A stretch of 64,000 nucleotides of DNA, taken from contig NZ_NNRM01000012.1 of the NCBI RefSeq assembly GCF_002252525.1, forward strand, positions 161,501 to 225,500, in the 5' to 3' direction. Shown here one piece after another: positions 28,797-38,139 of the stretch. Source of the DNA: Brucella pseudogrignonensis. GTDB lineage: Bacteria > Pseudomonadota > Alphaproteobacteria > Rhizobiales > Rhizobiaceae. How positions within the stretch are numbered: position 1 is the stretch's first letter; every line of letters starts with the position of its first letter. The notes under the pieces were generated by a model, which had not been told where the DNA came from, did no database searches, and worked only from the letters and a program-made list of their open reading frames with translations. A program made the position numbers and the translations under genes.

Positions 28797-31007
28797 CTAC
28801 AGGAAGCTCTGCGGATCAATATCCACCTGCACCCGGATAGAGCCACGCTCTTTGGGTGCAGCTGCAAGAAGCGCACGGATAAACCCTTGAATATCCGCCC
28901 TTTTCGTTCCGTGAACGAGGATGCGGAACCGATGCCTGCCACGCACCAGTGCAAGCGGCGCTTCAGCTGGACCAAGCACCGAAACCTCAGAAGAATGAGG
29001 TGCTGCACGCCTTAACGCGCGCGCATGATTTTCAGCATCAGGCCGGTTGTCAGCGGATATAATCAGCGCGGCAAGTCGTCCGAATGGTGGCAGGGCACTT
29101 CGTTCGCGCTCTTCGATTTCCCGCGCATAAAACGCTTCCGAATCACCGCTGACGATAGCTCGCATCACCGGATGGTCAGGCTGATAGGTCTGAAGCAGAC
29201 CAAGGCTCTTGCGGCCTGTTCGGCCTGCGCGGCCTGTCACCTGATTGAGCAGCTGGAAAGTGCGTTCGGCTGCACGCGGATCGCCATTGGCAAGCCCGAG
29301 ATCGGCATCCACAACGCCCACAAGCGTCATGTTTGGGAAGTTATGCCCCTTGGCCACGAGCTGCGTGCCGATGACAATATCCGCCTCGCCCTTGGCAATG
29401 GCATCCAGTTCAAGCCGAAGGCGCTTAACGCCGCCCGCCATATCCGACGAAAGAACAATGATTCGCGCATCCGGGAAAGTTGCAGCCACTTCCTCGGCAA
29501 TGCGTTCAACACCCGGTCCACAGGCAACCAGATGGTCAAGCGTACCGCATTCCGGGCAAGCTTCCGGCACTGGCTCATGATAGCCGCACTGATGGCACAT
29601 CAACTGCCCACGAAAACGGTGCTCAACCAGCCAGCTTGAACATTGCGGGCACTGGAAACGGTGACCGCAAACACGGCAAAGCGTGAGCGGCGCGTAGCCC
29701 CGCCTGTTGAGAAACAGCAGCGCCTGTTCGCCGCGCTCAACAGTCTTACCCACAGCCTCGGTCAAGGCTGGCGACAAAAACCGTCCCGGCGGAGGCGGAG
29801 AGCGCCGCATATCAATAGTCTTCAGTGTCGGAAGTGCCGCTTCCGCGTAGCGACCATAGAGCTTGATTCGCTTGTAGCGCCCCTGATCGGCATTCACCTG
29901 ACTTTCGATAGAAGGCGTTGCCGATGCCAATATCACTGGAAAACCGCCAATATGGCCACGCACGACCGCCATATCGCGCGCATTATAGAAGACGCGATCT
30001 TCCTGTTTGTAAGCCGGATCATGTTCTTCATCGACCACAATCAGGCCAAGCTCCTTGAACGGCAAAAACAATGCCGAACGAGCACCGGCGACCACACGCA
30101 CGGTTCCCTCCGCAATCTGCCGCCAGACGCGCTCGCGTGTGCGCGGCGCAAGATCGGAGTGCCACTCGGCAGGCTTTGCCCCGAAGCGATCATGAAAGCG
30201 GTCGAGAAACTGTTGTGTCAGCGCAATTTCCGGCAAAAGAATCAGCACCTGCTTGCCCATCTCGAGCGCCTTGGCGACGGCCTCAAAATAGACTTCGGTT
30301 TTGCCGGAGCCGGTCACACCATCAAGCAGTGAAACTGAGAAAGAGTCTTCCTCAACCGATTCGGCCAACATTTCGGCAGCAGCCTGCTGATCCTCCGACA
30401 GTGTGGCCCGCGAATAATCCGTATCCGGCGCGGCAACGACAGCAGGCGGCGGAAGCATCACTTCCTCAAACACGCCCTGCGTTTTCAGACCATCCACAAC
30501 GGTCAGCGAGACACCAGCGGCATGGGCCAACCCAGAGCGGGTCCACGCCAAACCGTCGCGTGCCAGTTCCATCACCCGGGCGCGGGCATCCGTCATGCGC
30601 TCCGGCTCGTGACCATTGTAACGAAGCCCCGGTACTTTCGGCTCAGGATCAAAGGCTGCGGGCGCGCGAAGCACCATGCGCGCCACCATTCCGGGCGGCG
30701 AAAGCGTATAATCGGCGGCCCAGCGCATGAAACGCAGCATCTGAGCATCCACAGGCGGGCAATCGAAAACTTCAGAAATTGCACGCAACTTCTTGGCGTC
30801 AACAGCATCGGTCGCGCCATCACAAACGATTCCCGCAACCTTGCGCGGCCCCAACGGCACGCGCACGATTGAACCGGGCTGGACATGCATTCCCTCCGGC
30901 ACCATATAAGAATAAGGCCGCTCCGCGGGCATGGGTACAAGCACCGGCACCACACTCGGAGTGGGTTCCGCGAAAAGGCTCAAAATATCGTGCGAATCTT
31001 TCGACAT
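28797..31007 (-). CDS. priA: Primosomal protein N' (replication restart helicase)
   Basis: A superfamily 2 3'-5' helicase that reloads the replisome at collapsed forks, 736 residues. Walker A is in LLDGVTGSGKTEVYFEAV, Walker B is the DEEH box (VVDEEHDPAYKQED), and the zinc-binding insert has CRVCGHRFQCPQCSSW and CHQCGY...CPECG. The helicase C-terminal motif GRAGRTGRKSLG is intact. The N-terminal 3'-DNA-end-binding domain is at about 15-115. It is divergent from the transaldolase gene. Confidence 0.96.
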   Translation of the reverse strand: MSKDSHDILSLFAEPTPSVVPVLVPMPAERPYSYMVPEGMHVQPGSIVRVPLGPRKVAGIVCDGATDAVDAKKLRAISEVFDCPPVDAQMLRFMRWAADYTLSPPGMVARMVLRAPAAFDPEPKVPGLRYNGHEPERMTDARARVMELARDGLAWTRSGLAHAAGVSLTVVDGLKTQGVFEEVMLPPPAVVAAPDTDYSRATLSEDQQAAAEMLAESVEEDSFSVSLLDGVTGSGKTEVYFEAVAKALEMGKQVLILLPEIALTQQFLDRFHDRFGAKPAEWHSDLAPRTRERVWRQIAEGTVRVVAGARSALFLPFKELGLIVVDEEHDPAYKQEDRVFYNARDMAVVRGHIGGFPVILASATPSIESQVNADQGRYKRIKLYGRYAEAALPTLKTIDMRRSPPPPGRFLSPALTEAVGKTVERGEQALLFLNRRGYAPLTLCRVCGHRFQCPQCSSWLVEHRFRGQLMCHQCGYHEPVPEACPECGTLDHLVACGPGVERIAEEVAATFPDARIIVLSSDMAGGVKRLRLELDAIAKGEADIVIGTQLVAKGHNFPNMTLVGVVDADLGLANGDPRAAERTFQLLNQVTGRAGRTGRKSLGLLQTYQPDHPVMRAIVSGDSEAFYAREIEERERSALPPFGRLAALIISADNRPDAENHARALRRAAPHSSEVSVLGPAEAPLALVRGRHRFRILVHGTKRADIQGFIRALLAAAPKERGSIRVQVDIDPQSFL

Positions 31008-31115
31008 GATTGCGTGACCTTGGCGTGGCTTTGCGCTAAAGAAAAGCCACCTTCCGGGAATTAAATGGATTTAGTTTCCCACAACACCCCGCGCTCATTA
31101 TGGAGGAACGCTGTT

Positions 31116-31769
31116 ATGAAGTTTTTCGTCGACACTGCGGACGTCAAGGAAATCCGCGAACTCAACGACCTCGGACTGGTCGATGGCGTGACCACCAACC
31201 CGTCGCTGATCCTCAAGTCTGGCCGCGATATTCTCGAAGTAACAAAAGAAATCTGCTCCTTCGTCAAGGGCCCGGTTTCGGCTGAAGTTGCTGGAACAGA
31301 ATACGAGCAGATCATGAAGGAAGCTGCCGTCATTGCCAAGATCGCAGATAATATCTGCATCAAGCTGCCACTGACGCTCGATGGCCTCAAGGCTTGTAAG
31401 GCACTGACCTCCGATGGTCACAAGACCAACGTGACGCTCTGCTTCTCGGCCAATCAGGCTCTGCTCGCAGCAAAAGCAGGCGCGACCTTCGTATCGCCAT
31501 TCATCGGCCGCATTGATGACATGGGCGTCAACGGCATGGAACTGATTGCTGAAATCCGTACCATTTTCGACAACTACGATTTCCGCACTGAAATCCTCGC
31601 CGCTTCGGTTCGTACCGTAAACCACGTCAAGGAAGCAGCTCTCATCGGCGCCGACGTCGTTACCGCGCCTCCGGCAACACTCAAGGCACTCGTCAAGCAT
31701 CCGCTGACCGACAAGGGCCTCGAAACCTTCCTCGCCGACTGGGCGAAGACCGGTCAGAAAATTGCTTAA
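31116..31769 (+). CDS. tal: Transaldolase (TalC/FSA-like short form)
   Basis: A pentose-phosphate enzyme of 217 residues, the short class I aldolase form. The start [31 protein letters not shown] is typical; the Schiff-base Lys is in the NICIKLPLT segment. [11 protein letters not shown] and [12 protein letters not shown] follow, as in the family. It transfers dihydroxyacetone units, though some relatives act as fructose-6-phosphate aldolases. GGAGG precedes the ATG at 31116. It is a single gene with its own terminator. Confidence 0.93.
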   Translation: MKFFVDTADVKEIRELNDLGLVDGVTTNPSLILKSGRDILEVTKEICSFVKGPVSAEVAGTEYEQIMKEAAVIAKIADNICIKLPLTLDGLKACKALTSDGHKTNVTLCFSANQALLAAKAGATFVSPFIGRIDDMGVNGMELIAEIRTIFDNYDFRTEILAASVRTVNHVKEAALIGADVVTAPPATLKALVKHPLTDKGLETFLADWAKTGQKIA

Positions 31770-31790
31770 TCAGTCTACTGATTAGAATGT

Positions 31791-31819
31791 AAAACGGCGG
31801 ATCATTGATCCGCCGTTTT
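31791..31819. terminator. Bidirectional terminator between tal and the AAA ATPase gene
   Basis: AAAACGGCGGATCA-T-TGATCCGCCGTTTT: a perfect 14-bp repeat with A and T runs, shared by two convergent genes. Confidence 0.9.
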
Positions 31820-31822
31820 TGT

Positions 31823-32926
31823 TTATCCAAGTTCAGTTTCGCCGTCATGCTTGGCAACATGGATCGGCCTGCTGCCGCAATATTCCGTAATGGCTTCCGC
31901 GAGCCGGGCCGAATGCGTGACCACCCATATCTGACTGCGCTCGGAAGCGCGCGCGATCATCTTCGCAAGCGATGGAATCATGTCAGGATGCAGGCTGGCC
32001 TCCGGCTCGTTCAGAGCAATCAAAGGCGGCAGCCGATAGGACAGAAGTGCGCCTGCAAGCGCGAGCAGACGTATCTGCCCGTCAGATAGCTCGCCCGGCC
32101 GAAATACGCGTGGCGGAAAGGCCGGAAAATTAAGGCCAAATGTTGCAGTTTCTTCCGGATACGGAATGACCAGCTTTGCACCTTCCAGCGCACCGGCAAT
32201 CAGATGATCAAGATCGACCGTATCCTGACGGATATGGGCAAGCGTCGCAAAGACCGAAGCCAGATTGCTGCCGTCTTCATCGAGCATCGCAGCGGTTGCG
32301 GCAATTGATGGCTGACGCACCGGTGCATCGCGGTCGCTTCTGAAGCCATGATAGAAGCGCCAGCCGCGCATTTGCGCTGCGAGATCACCGATCTCCGGAT
32401 AATGCCCTGACTGTCCCAAGACGGAGAGACCGCTCTCCGATGTTAAAAGGCGGCTCGGGTGCTCGGTCCGCCGCCCCTCGCCGTCACGCGCAAAAACTGC
32501 TGGCCCTTTGCGGTCCATCAGATCAACCGGACGTCGCCCGGTGTCAAGATTGAGCTGCTCTTCCTTGATCTGCGGCTCAAACGGAAAAGCGCCCGATACC
32601 GGCGGCGGGAGTCCTGCTTCGACACGGTAAGACAGGCGCGAAGCGAGGCGTTCATCTTCAAATTCAGCCTCAAGGATGATTCGCGCTGGTTCGTGTTTGC
32701 GTCGGGTGCCGCTCCACATGGCAGATTGCATACCGCCTTCGCGCACGATCTCGGTTGAGAATGTGCCTTCTGCAGCAGCTTTCACGAGCTGCAGGGCGCG
32801 ATAGAGATTGGATTTTCCAGCGCCGTTTTCACCGACAAAGACCGTGACCTGCCCCAGATCAAACCGGACAGACCGAAGCGAGCGATAGCCTTTTGCCGAA
32901 AATGAAGCGAGCCGTGCGCCGCCTTT
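31823..32926 (-). CDS. RecF/OLD-like AAA ATPase, start codon lost or frameshifted
   Basis: An ABC/SMC-type ATPase of the RecF/OLD-like predicted family. Walker A (GENGAGKSN) is coded at about 32808-32835, the signature-like LSDGQIRLLALAGALL, Walker B (LIALNEPEASLHPD) and the switch His in WVVTHSARLAEAI follow. The open frame reaches 32926, where a TGA closes it, but it has no ATG, GTG or TTG before 32785, which lies after Walker A. A start at 32785 would drop the P-loop. One extra base near 32915 would join it to a TTG at 32940 and give an N-terminus ending in RLASFSAKGYRSLRSVRF. It may be a mutation, a sequence error or a rare start. It follows lptE. Confidence 0.7.
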   Translation of the reverse strand, partial: KGGARLASFSAKGYRSLRSVRFDLGQVTVFVGENGAGKSNLYRALQLVKAAAEGTFSTEIVREGGMQSAMWSGTRRKHEPARIILEAEFEDERLASRLSYRVEAGLPPPVSGAFPFEPQIKEEQLNLDTGRRPVDLMDRKGPAVFARDGEGRRTEHPSRLLTSESGLSVLGQSGHYPEIGDLAAQMRGWRFYHGFRSDRDAPVRQPSIAATAAMLDEDGSNLASVFATLAHIRQDTVDLDHLIAGALEGAKLVIPYPEETATFGLNFPAFPPRVFRPGELSDGQIRLLALAGALLSYRLPPLIALNEPEASLHPDMIPSLAKMIARASERSQIWVVTHSARLAEAITEYCGSRPIHVAKHDGETELG

Positions 32927-32950
32927 TCAAACTCAAACAAGCTGACGCGC

Positions 32951-33529
32951 TCAGAGCTTCGACATCTGCATTGCAAGTGCGAGATAGATCTGCTCGGCCA
33001 GTTCTTCGGCTGCACGCTTGGTCGCATCACGCTGCGCACGCAGGTTGGCGAATTCCTGACGCGGACGGTCGAAAGATGCACCAGCGGTACGTGTGCCGGA
33101 GACAAGAGGCTTGCCATCCTTGTCACGCAATACGTAGCTCGACGTAGCCTTCACGATACCAGCGGATGGACGGCCGGTACGGTCGGTCTGATCGCCGATA
33201 TCGACACTCACGGCATTCAGCGTATTTGCGCTGAGGCCAAGGCTGAGACGATAGCTCGGAGTCGCAGGTTCGCCAGCACCACCTCCCAAAAGGAAGATCA
33301 GGCGATTACGAACCTGTTGCTGGAACACATTGCCTGCCGGGTCGATGGCAATCGACGCGAGCTTGCTGCGCATATCGGGTGCAACACTGCCACCGATCGT
33401 GCCACCGGCACCACCTGACGAATAAAGCGGATGCACTGTACAGCCTGCAATCAGAACCGCTGCTCCAAGAGCAGCGATTGCGACACGAAAGGCCTTAAAT
33501 GCTGAAATAAAGCGATCAGGCAACGACAT
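32951..33529 (-). CDS. lptE: LPS-assembly lipoprotein LptE
   Basis: An outer-membrane lipoprotein that plugs LptD during LPS export, 192 residues. The start [30 protein letters not shown] has a signal peptide and lipobox LIAGC, followed by TVHPLYSS. The remainder fits the alphaproteobacterial LptE (RlpB) family: [13 protein letters not shown]..., [51 protein letters not shown]. It overlaps the 3' end of leuS by 14 bases, the usual leuS-lptE pairing. Next is the AAA ATPase, not holA as in many proteobacteria. Confidence 0.9.
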   Translation of the reverse strand: MSLPDRFISAFKAFRVAIAALGAAVLIAGCTVHPLYSSGGAGGTIGGSVAPDMRSKLASIAIDPAGNVFQQQVRNRLIFLLGGGAGEPATPSYRLSLGLSANTLNAVSVDIGDQTDRTGRPSAGIVKATSSYVLRDKDGKPLVSGTRTAGASFDRPRQEFANLRAQRDATKRAAEELAEQIYLALAMQMSKL

Positions 33530-36149
33530 TGACGATCCTTTGCGGAACCACGATGATCTTCTTCGGCGAGCCCCCTTCGAGCGCGGCCTTGACGAAGTCA
33601 AGTTCGAGCACCGCCTGCTGGATTGTAGCTTGATCAGCGTCGCGCGCGATTGTCAAATCCCCACGCTTCTTACCGTTGATCTGAACCGGCAGAACGATCT
33701 CGTTTTCCACGATCAGAGCCGCATCGAACTTCGGCCATGCTGCGCGGGCGACCAGTGTTTCCTGACCGGCAATCTTGCCACCCAGTTCAATTGCACATTG
33801 TTCAGCCAGATGGGGCATCATTGGTGCAAGCATCATAACCAGCATTTCGGTCGCTTCACGCAATGCAGCTTTCAGCTCGTCGTCAGCCTTATCGGCTGCA
33901 ACCTGCTGCAGTGGCGCTGCAAGCGTGTTGACCAGCTCGTAAAGGCGGGCAACAGCTCGGTTGAAGGCGAGCTTTTCGATGTCGTCACCAACAGCCTGAA
34001 CAGTCTTATGCGCAGCCTTTGATACGGTGAGCGCATCGCCCTGCGTGCCAGCCTTTGGCGCTATATCCTTCAAGCCAGCAGCGGCTTCCGAAACCAGACG
34101 CCAGACGCGCTGTACGAAACGATGCGCGCCTTCGGCACCGGCTTCCGTCCAGATGACGTCGCGTTCCGGCGGGCTGTCTGACAGCATGAACCAGCGCGCA
34201 GTATCGGCGCCGTAAGACGAAATAATGTCGTCAGGATCGACCACATTCTTCTTCGACTTCGACATTTTTTCAATCGAACCGATTTCGACCGGCGCTCCAC
34301 CTTCGATGAGCGTTGCGACGCGCTTGCCGTCAACGTCTTCGATGCGGATATCGGCAGGCGCAACCCACTGACCATCGGCCTTATAGGTTTCATGCACCAC
34401 CATGCCCTGCGTAAACAGGCCCTTGAATGGCTCATCGATACCGACATGGCCTGCCACTTTCATGGCGCGGGTAAAGAAGCGCGAATAGAGCAGATGCAGG
34501 ATCGCGTGCTCAACACCACCGATATACTGATCGACAGGCAACCAGCGATCGGCAATCGCACGATCTGTCGGCTCGTTTTCCCACGGCGCGGTGAAGCGCG
34601 TGTAATACCAGGACGAATCGACGAACGTATCCATCGTGTCCGTTTCGCGACGAGCTTCGCCACCGCATTTCGGGCACTTCACATGACGCCAAGTCGCATG
34701 ACGGTCGAGCGGATTGCCCGGGCGGTCAAACTCGACATCATCCGGCAGCTTGACTGGAAGATCGGCACGCGGCACCGGATTGACGCCACAGCTTTCGCAA
34801 TGGATCATCGGGATCGGGCAGCCCCAGTAACGCTGACGCGAAATACCCCAGTCACGGAGACGGAACTGAACTTTGCGTTCAGCCTGCGGGCGGCCATCGA
34901 GCTCGGTCTTTTCCAGACGCTCCGCCACTTCGGCAAAAGCTGCTTCAGGCGTCATGCCATCGAGGAAGCGCGAATTGATCATCACGCCATCGTCGGTATA
35001 GGCCGTTTCGCCCACACTGAAGCTTGCAGCGTCCTCGCCCTTCGGCAGGACAACCGGCGTCACTTTCAGCGAATATTTATTGGCAAAATCCAGATCGCGC
35101 TGATCATGTGCAGGACAGCCGAAGACAGCGCCAGTGCCATATTCCATCAACACGAAATTGGCGACATAGAGCGGCAGTTCCCAATTCTCATCGAACGGGT
35201 GCTTGACCTTGATGCCGGTATCGAAGCCCTTCTTTTCAGCGGTTTCAAGCGCTGCGAGCGACGTGCCATGCTGATGGCACTCATCAATGAAACCGGTGAG
35301 CGAGGCATTGTTTTCTGCAAGCTTCTTCGCCAGTGGGTGATCGGCAGAGATCGCCACGAAAGCCGCACCGAACAGTGTGTCCGGACGGGTCGTGTAAACT
35401 TCAACTTCTGAGAAGCCAGCAGGTGCGGTCGACGCATTCAGCGCAAAACGAACCTGCAGGCCTTCCGACTTGCCAATCCAGTTCTTCTGCATGACGCGGA
35501 CTTTTTCCGGCCACTGGTCAAGCGTGTCGAGACCCGCCAGCAGATCTTCGCTGAAATCGGTGATTTTGAAGAACCACTGTGTCAGCTCGCGCTGTTCGAC
35601 CAGCGCACCAGAGCGCCAGCCGCGACCATCCACCACCTGCTCATTGGCAAGCACCGTGTTGTCGACCGGGTCCCAGTTGACCTTGGACGTCTTACGCGTC
35701 ACCAGACCTTTTTCAAACAGATCGATGAACAGCATCTGCTGACGATGGTAATACTCGACATCGCAGGTCGCAAATTCACGCGACCAGTCGAGTGACAGGC
35801 CCATGGATTTCAGCTGACGCTTCATCGTGTCGATGTTCTGGTAGGTCCATTCCTTCGGATGCACCTTGTTCTGCATCGCCGCGTTTTCCGCAGGCATACC
35901 GAACGCATCCCAGCCCATCGGATGAAGCACGTTGAAACCCTTGGCGCGCTTGTAGCGGGCAACAACGTCACCCATCGCATAGTTGCGCACATGGCCCATG
36001 TGAATGCGCCCTGATGGATAAGGGAACATTTCTAGGACGTAGTACTTCTCGCGGGGATCGCTGTTGTCGGTTTCGAAAGTCTGGTTTTCTTCCCAGATTT
36101 TCTGCCAATGAGCTTCCGCCACACGCGGATTATAACGTTCGGATGCCAT
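33516..36149 (-). CDS. leuS: Leucyl-tRNA synthetase
   Basis: A class I aminoacyl-tRNA synthetase of 877 residues that charges tRNA-Leu. The HIGH-type motif HMGH is at 50-53, the editing domain (CP1) is in the middle third with the T-rich [10 protein letters not shown] segment, and KMSKSK (in [15 protein letters not shown]) is the second signature. The zinc-like CESCGVNP...CPKCGGEA insert is present. It is co-transcribed with lptE through the overlap and divergent from yggS. Confidence 0.97.
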   Translation of the reverse strand: MASERYNPRVAEAHWQKIWEENQTFETDNSDPREKYYVLEMFPYPSGRIHMGHVRNYAMGDVVARYKRAKGFNVLHPMGWDAFGMPAENAAMQNKVHPKEWTYQNIDTMKRQLKSMGLSLDWSREFATCDVEYYHRQQMLFIDLFEKGLVTRKTSKVNWDPVDNTVLANEQVVDGRGWRSGALVEQRELTQWFFKITDFSEDLLAGLDTLDQWPEKVRVMQKNWIGKSEGLQVRFALNASTAPAGFSEVEVYTTRPDTLFGAAFVAISADHPLAKKLAENNASLTGFIDECHQHGTSLAALETAEKKGFDTGIKVKHPFDENWELPLYVANFVLMEYGTGAVFGCPAHDQRDLDFANKYSLKVTPVVLPKGEDAASFSVGETAYTDDGVMINSRFLDGMTPEAAFAEVAERLEKTELDGRPQAERKVQFRLRDWGISRQRYWGCPIPMIHCESCGVNPVPRADLPVKLPDDVEFDRPGNPLDRHATWRHVKCPKCGGEARRETDTMDTFVDSSWYYTRFTAPWENEPTDRAIADRWLPVDQYIGGVEHAILHLLYSRFFTRAMKVAGHVGIDEPFKGLFTQGMVVHETYKADGQWVAPADIRIEDVDGKRVATLIEGGAPVEIGSIEKMSKSKKNVVDPDDIISSYGADTARWFMLSDSPPERDVIWTEAGAEGAHRFVQRVWRLVSEAAAGLKDIAPKAGTQGDALTVSKAAHKTVQAVGDDIEKLAFNRAVARLYELVNTLAAPLQQVAADKADDELKAALREATEMLVMMLAPMMPHLAEQCAIELGGKIAGQETLVARAAWPKFDAALIVENEIVLPVQINGKKRGDLTIARDADQATIQQAVLELDFVKAALEGGSPKKIIVVPQRIVNVVA

Positions 36150-36272
36150 GAGCGTATTTACTCGTACGAAGGTGATGCAATAAGGAGAGTCGATATTTAA
36201 TGGCGACCTTCACCACGTATTGGCGAGAGCGTCAACCTTTTGCGGACTTAAAAGCCTGAAAGCGAGAATTCC

Positions 36273-36965
36273 ATGTCAGATATTGGGTCAGATATTGGTG
36301 CGAACCTGAACACGGTCAAGACCGCGATTGCCAATGCAGAAAAAGAAGCGCTGCGCAAAAAGGGCTCCGTAACACTGGTGGCGGTTTCAAAAACCTTCGA
36401 AGCCGATGAAATTCGCCCGGCACTTGATCTCGGCCAACGGATCTTTGGTGAAAACCGCGTTCAGGAAGCTCTAGCCAAGTGGCCCGGCTTACGTGAAGCC
36501 TATTCGGGCATCGAGCTGCATCTGATCGGACCGCTGCAATCCAACAAGGCAGCAGACGCCGTGGCCCTCTTCGACGTGATCGAAACCGTCGACCGCGAAA
36601 AGATCGCCGCCGCCTTAGCCGTCGAGATCAAAAAGCAGGGCAAAAGCCCGAAGCTCTATGTACAGGTCAATACCGGCCTTGAAGAACAAAAGGCTGGCAT
36701 CCCGCCAAAAGAAGCAGTCAGCTTTGTCGAACGCTGCCGCACCGAACATGGCCTATCCATCGAAGGCCTGATGTGCATCCCGCCTGCAGATGAAAATCCG
36801 GGGCCGCATTTTGCACTGCTTGAAAAGCTTGCCCGCGCCGCAGGCGTTGAAAAGCTCTCCATGGGCATGTCGGGTGATTATGAAACCGCTATCGGTTTCG
36901 GCGCAACTTCAGTGCGCGTGGGGTCGGCGATTTTCGGCAGCAGAAGCTATTCGCCTTCTGCTTGA
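36273..36965 (+). CDS. yggS: PLP homeostasis protein (YggS/PLPBP family)
   Basis: A cytoplasmic pyridoxal-phosphate binding protein of 230 residues on the alanine-racemase-type barrel. The Schiff-base Lys is Lys40 (VTLVAVSKTFEADEI); FGENRVQEA, HLIGPLQSNKA and the C-terminal MGMSGDYETAIGFGATSVRVGSAIFG phosphate site are all present. It keeps free PLP and amino acid balance in check. Its last 19 bases overlap the 3' end of the convergent FUSC-like gene. Confidence 0.94.
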   Translation: MSDIGSDIGANLNTVKTAIANAEKEALRKKGSVTLVAVSKTFEADEIRPALDLGQRIFGENRVQEALAKWPGLREAYSGIELHLIGPLQSNKAADAVALFDVIETVDREKIAAALAVEIKKQGKSPKLYVQVNTGLEEQKAGIPPKEAVSFVERCRTEHGLSIEGLMCIPPADENPGPHFALLEKLARAAGVEKLSMGMSGDYETAIGFGATSVRVGSAIFGSRSYSPSA

Positions 36966-37483
36966 GGCCGTGGAGGCTGCCGGTGCGCACGCACCTTCTC
37001 AATAAGTTTGGTGTAAATCCAGGCCAGAATGATTGCGACCACGCACCCGAGCGCTATCTCGATGAGCCGCGATAGTGCGAGCAGAAGCTCTTCATTGCGC
37101 GTTTGAGCAAAGCGTCCCGCATCCATCACAATTACCACGGTTGCGGGCGCCAGACGCCAATTGACCGGATAACGGTCGATCATCAGGATCACGAAGACGG
37201 TTAATGCTGCTCCAAACAGACTGGCAATCGGCGAATATCCCACGAGCCAGATCGTGATCATACCGATCATGCATCCCACTGCCGTATTGATGGCGCGTGC
37301 TTGCGAAAGCGCAAGCGTGGTGCGGACATCGGGATCGGAAATGATGAGAACGGTAATCACCGCCCATATCGGATGCTCAATCCCCGCCCATTGCAATCCA
37401 AACCAGCAGATCAGACAGCCAAGCAATGTCTTGGAGGCGTAGAGCAGCGCTTTTTCCGGGTGAGAAAGATGCACAAACGCCAT
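36947..37483 (-). CDS. FUSC-like (aromatic acid exporter family) membrane protein
   Basis: A 178-residue inner-membrane protein with about six hydrophobic segments and the FUSC-type start ALLYASKTLLGCLICWFGLQWAGIEHPIWAVITVLIISDPDVRTTLALSQARAINTAVGCMIGM. The domain matches the short FUSC_2 form (half of the AaeB/FusC exporter). It lacks the large soluble domain, so a full pump is not expected. Function is unknown. It converges on yggS with a 19-base overlap. Confidence 0.75.
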   Translation of the reverse strand: MAFVHLSHPEKALLYASKTLLGCLICWFGLQWAGIEHPIWAVITVLIISDPDVRTTLALSQARAINTAVGCMIGMITIWLVGYSPIASLFGAALTVFVILMIDRYPVNWRLAPATVVIVMDAGRFAQTRNEELLLALSRLIEIALGCVVAIILAWIYTKLIEKVRAHRQPPRPQAEGE

Positions 37484-37543
37484 TTGATGAGCCTTAATCC
37501 TCGCTGAAATCAGACCATGATGCCAATCATAGAGGAGCTTCGG

Positions 37544-37849
37544 TCAATGCAAAAGCATCTCTCCCTGCAAATGTTTCCAGTCAGACGGACCAAGCAGCTT
37601 GCAGTGAACATAGACCACTGAATGCAGCGGACCGTCGATCTTCTCCTTCCAGAACTCTATGAAGTGGTGCAGCACGGGGAAATCTGGCGCGATATCATAA
37701 TCCTGCCAGACAAAGAGCTGCAGCAGATGCGGATGATCAGGCATGTGGTAGAAAAGCTTTGCCGTTGTCAGACCGTAACCGGCAAGCTGGAGCTCAAAAG
37801 CCGACTTCGCACCGAGGGCGGGCTTTGAATTAAAAGCGGATGTCGTCAT
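37544..37849 (-). CDS. usg: Usg family protein
   Basis: A conserved alphaproteobacterial protein of 101 residues, containing YGLTTAKLFYHMPDHPHLLQLFVWQDYDIAPDFPVLHHFIEFWKEKIDGPLHSV, the hallmark of the family named after the trp region gene upstream of trpF in Caulobacter. No enzymatic role is known to me. Here it is not beside trp genes; its neighbours are the FUSC-like protein and acs. It is divergent from acs. Confidence 0.8.
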   Translation of the reverse strand: MTTSAFNSKPALGAKSAFELQLAGYGLTTAKLFYHMPDHPHLLQLFVWQDYDIAPDFPVLHHFIEFWKEKIDGPLHSVVYVHCKLLGPSDWKHLQGEMLLH

Positions 37850-38045
37850 AGCGATTTCCCCTTTTTATAGGGGCCTATTGTGAACATTGAGAGGCTCCGA
37901 CAATAATTATACTCGTCAAAAATAGTTTTTAAATAGTAAAAACAATATGTTAGCACCATATCAAGATGAGTGCTGCCACGTTGATCATATTTTTGTGCTG
38001 CGTCACTCTGGACCATAGTCGATCCCAATGTCTAATTTACGTTTA

Positions 38046-38123
38046 GCCAGACGGAATGTAGATGAGTCTGGCGATAGCTTCGCCCCGATGCGAGCTATCG
38101 ATTACGGCGGGAGGATCGCCGTA
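38046..38123 (+). promoter_or_regulatory. Leader of acs with three consecutive perfect hairpins
   Basis: Three perfect stems lie end to end before the acs ribosome site (AAGGAGG, from 38129): GCCAGAC/GTCTGGC (38046-38052, 38066-38072), CGATAGCT/AGCTATCG (38072-38079, 38093-38100) and TACGGCG/CGCCGTA (38103-38109, 38117-38123). The loop of the third stem is GGAGGAT, itself like a ribosome site. A structured regulatory leader is possible. The rest of the gap 37850-38045 shows no gene. Confidence 0.5.
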
Positions 38124-38139
38124 CAGCAAGGAGGATGAC

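Noticed and set aside
32782-33126. A 114-codon frame spanning lptE and the AAA ATPase start
   Set aside because: Most of it is an out-of-frame reading of lptE; only its last part matters, as evidence for a one-base shift at the ATPase start.
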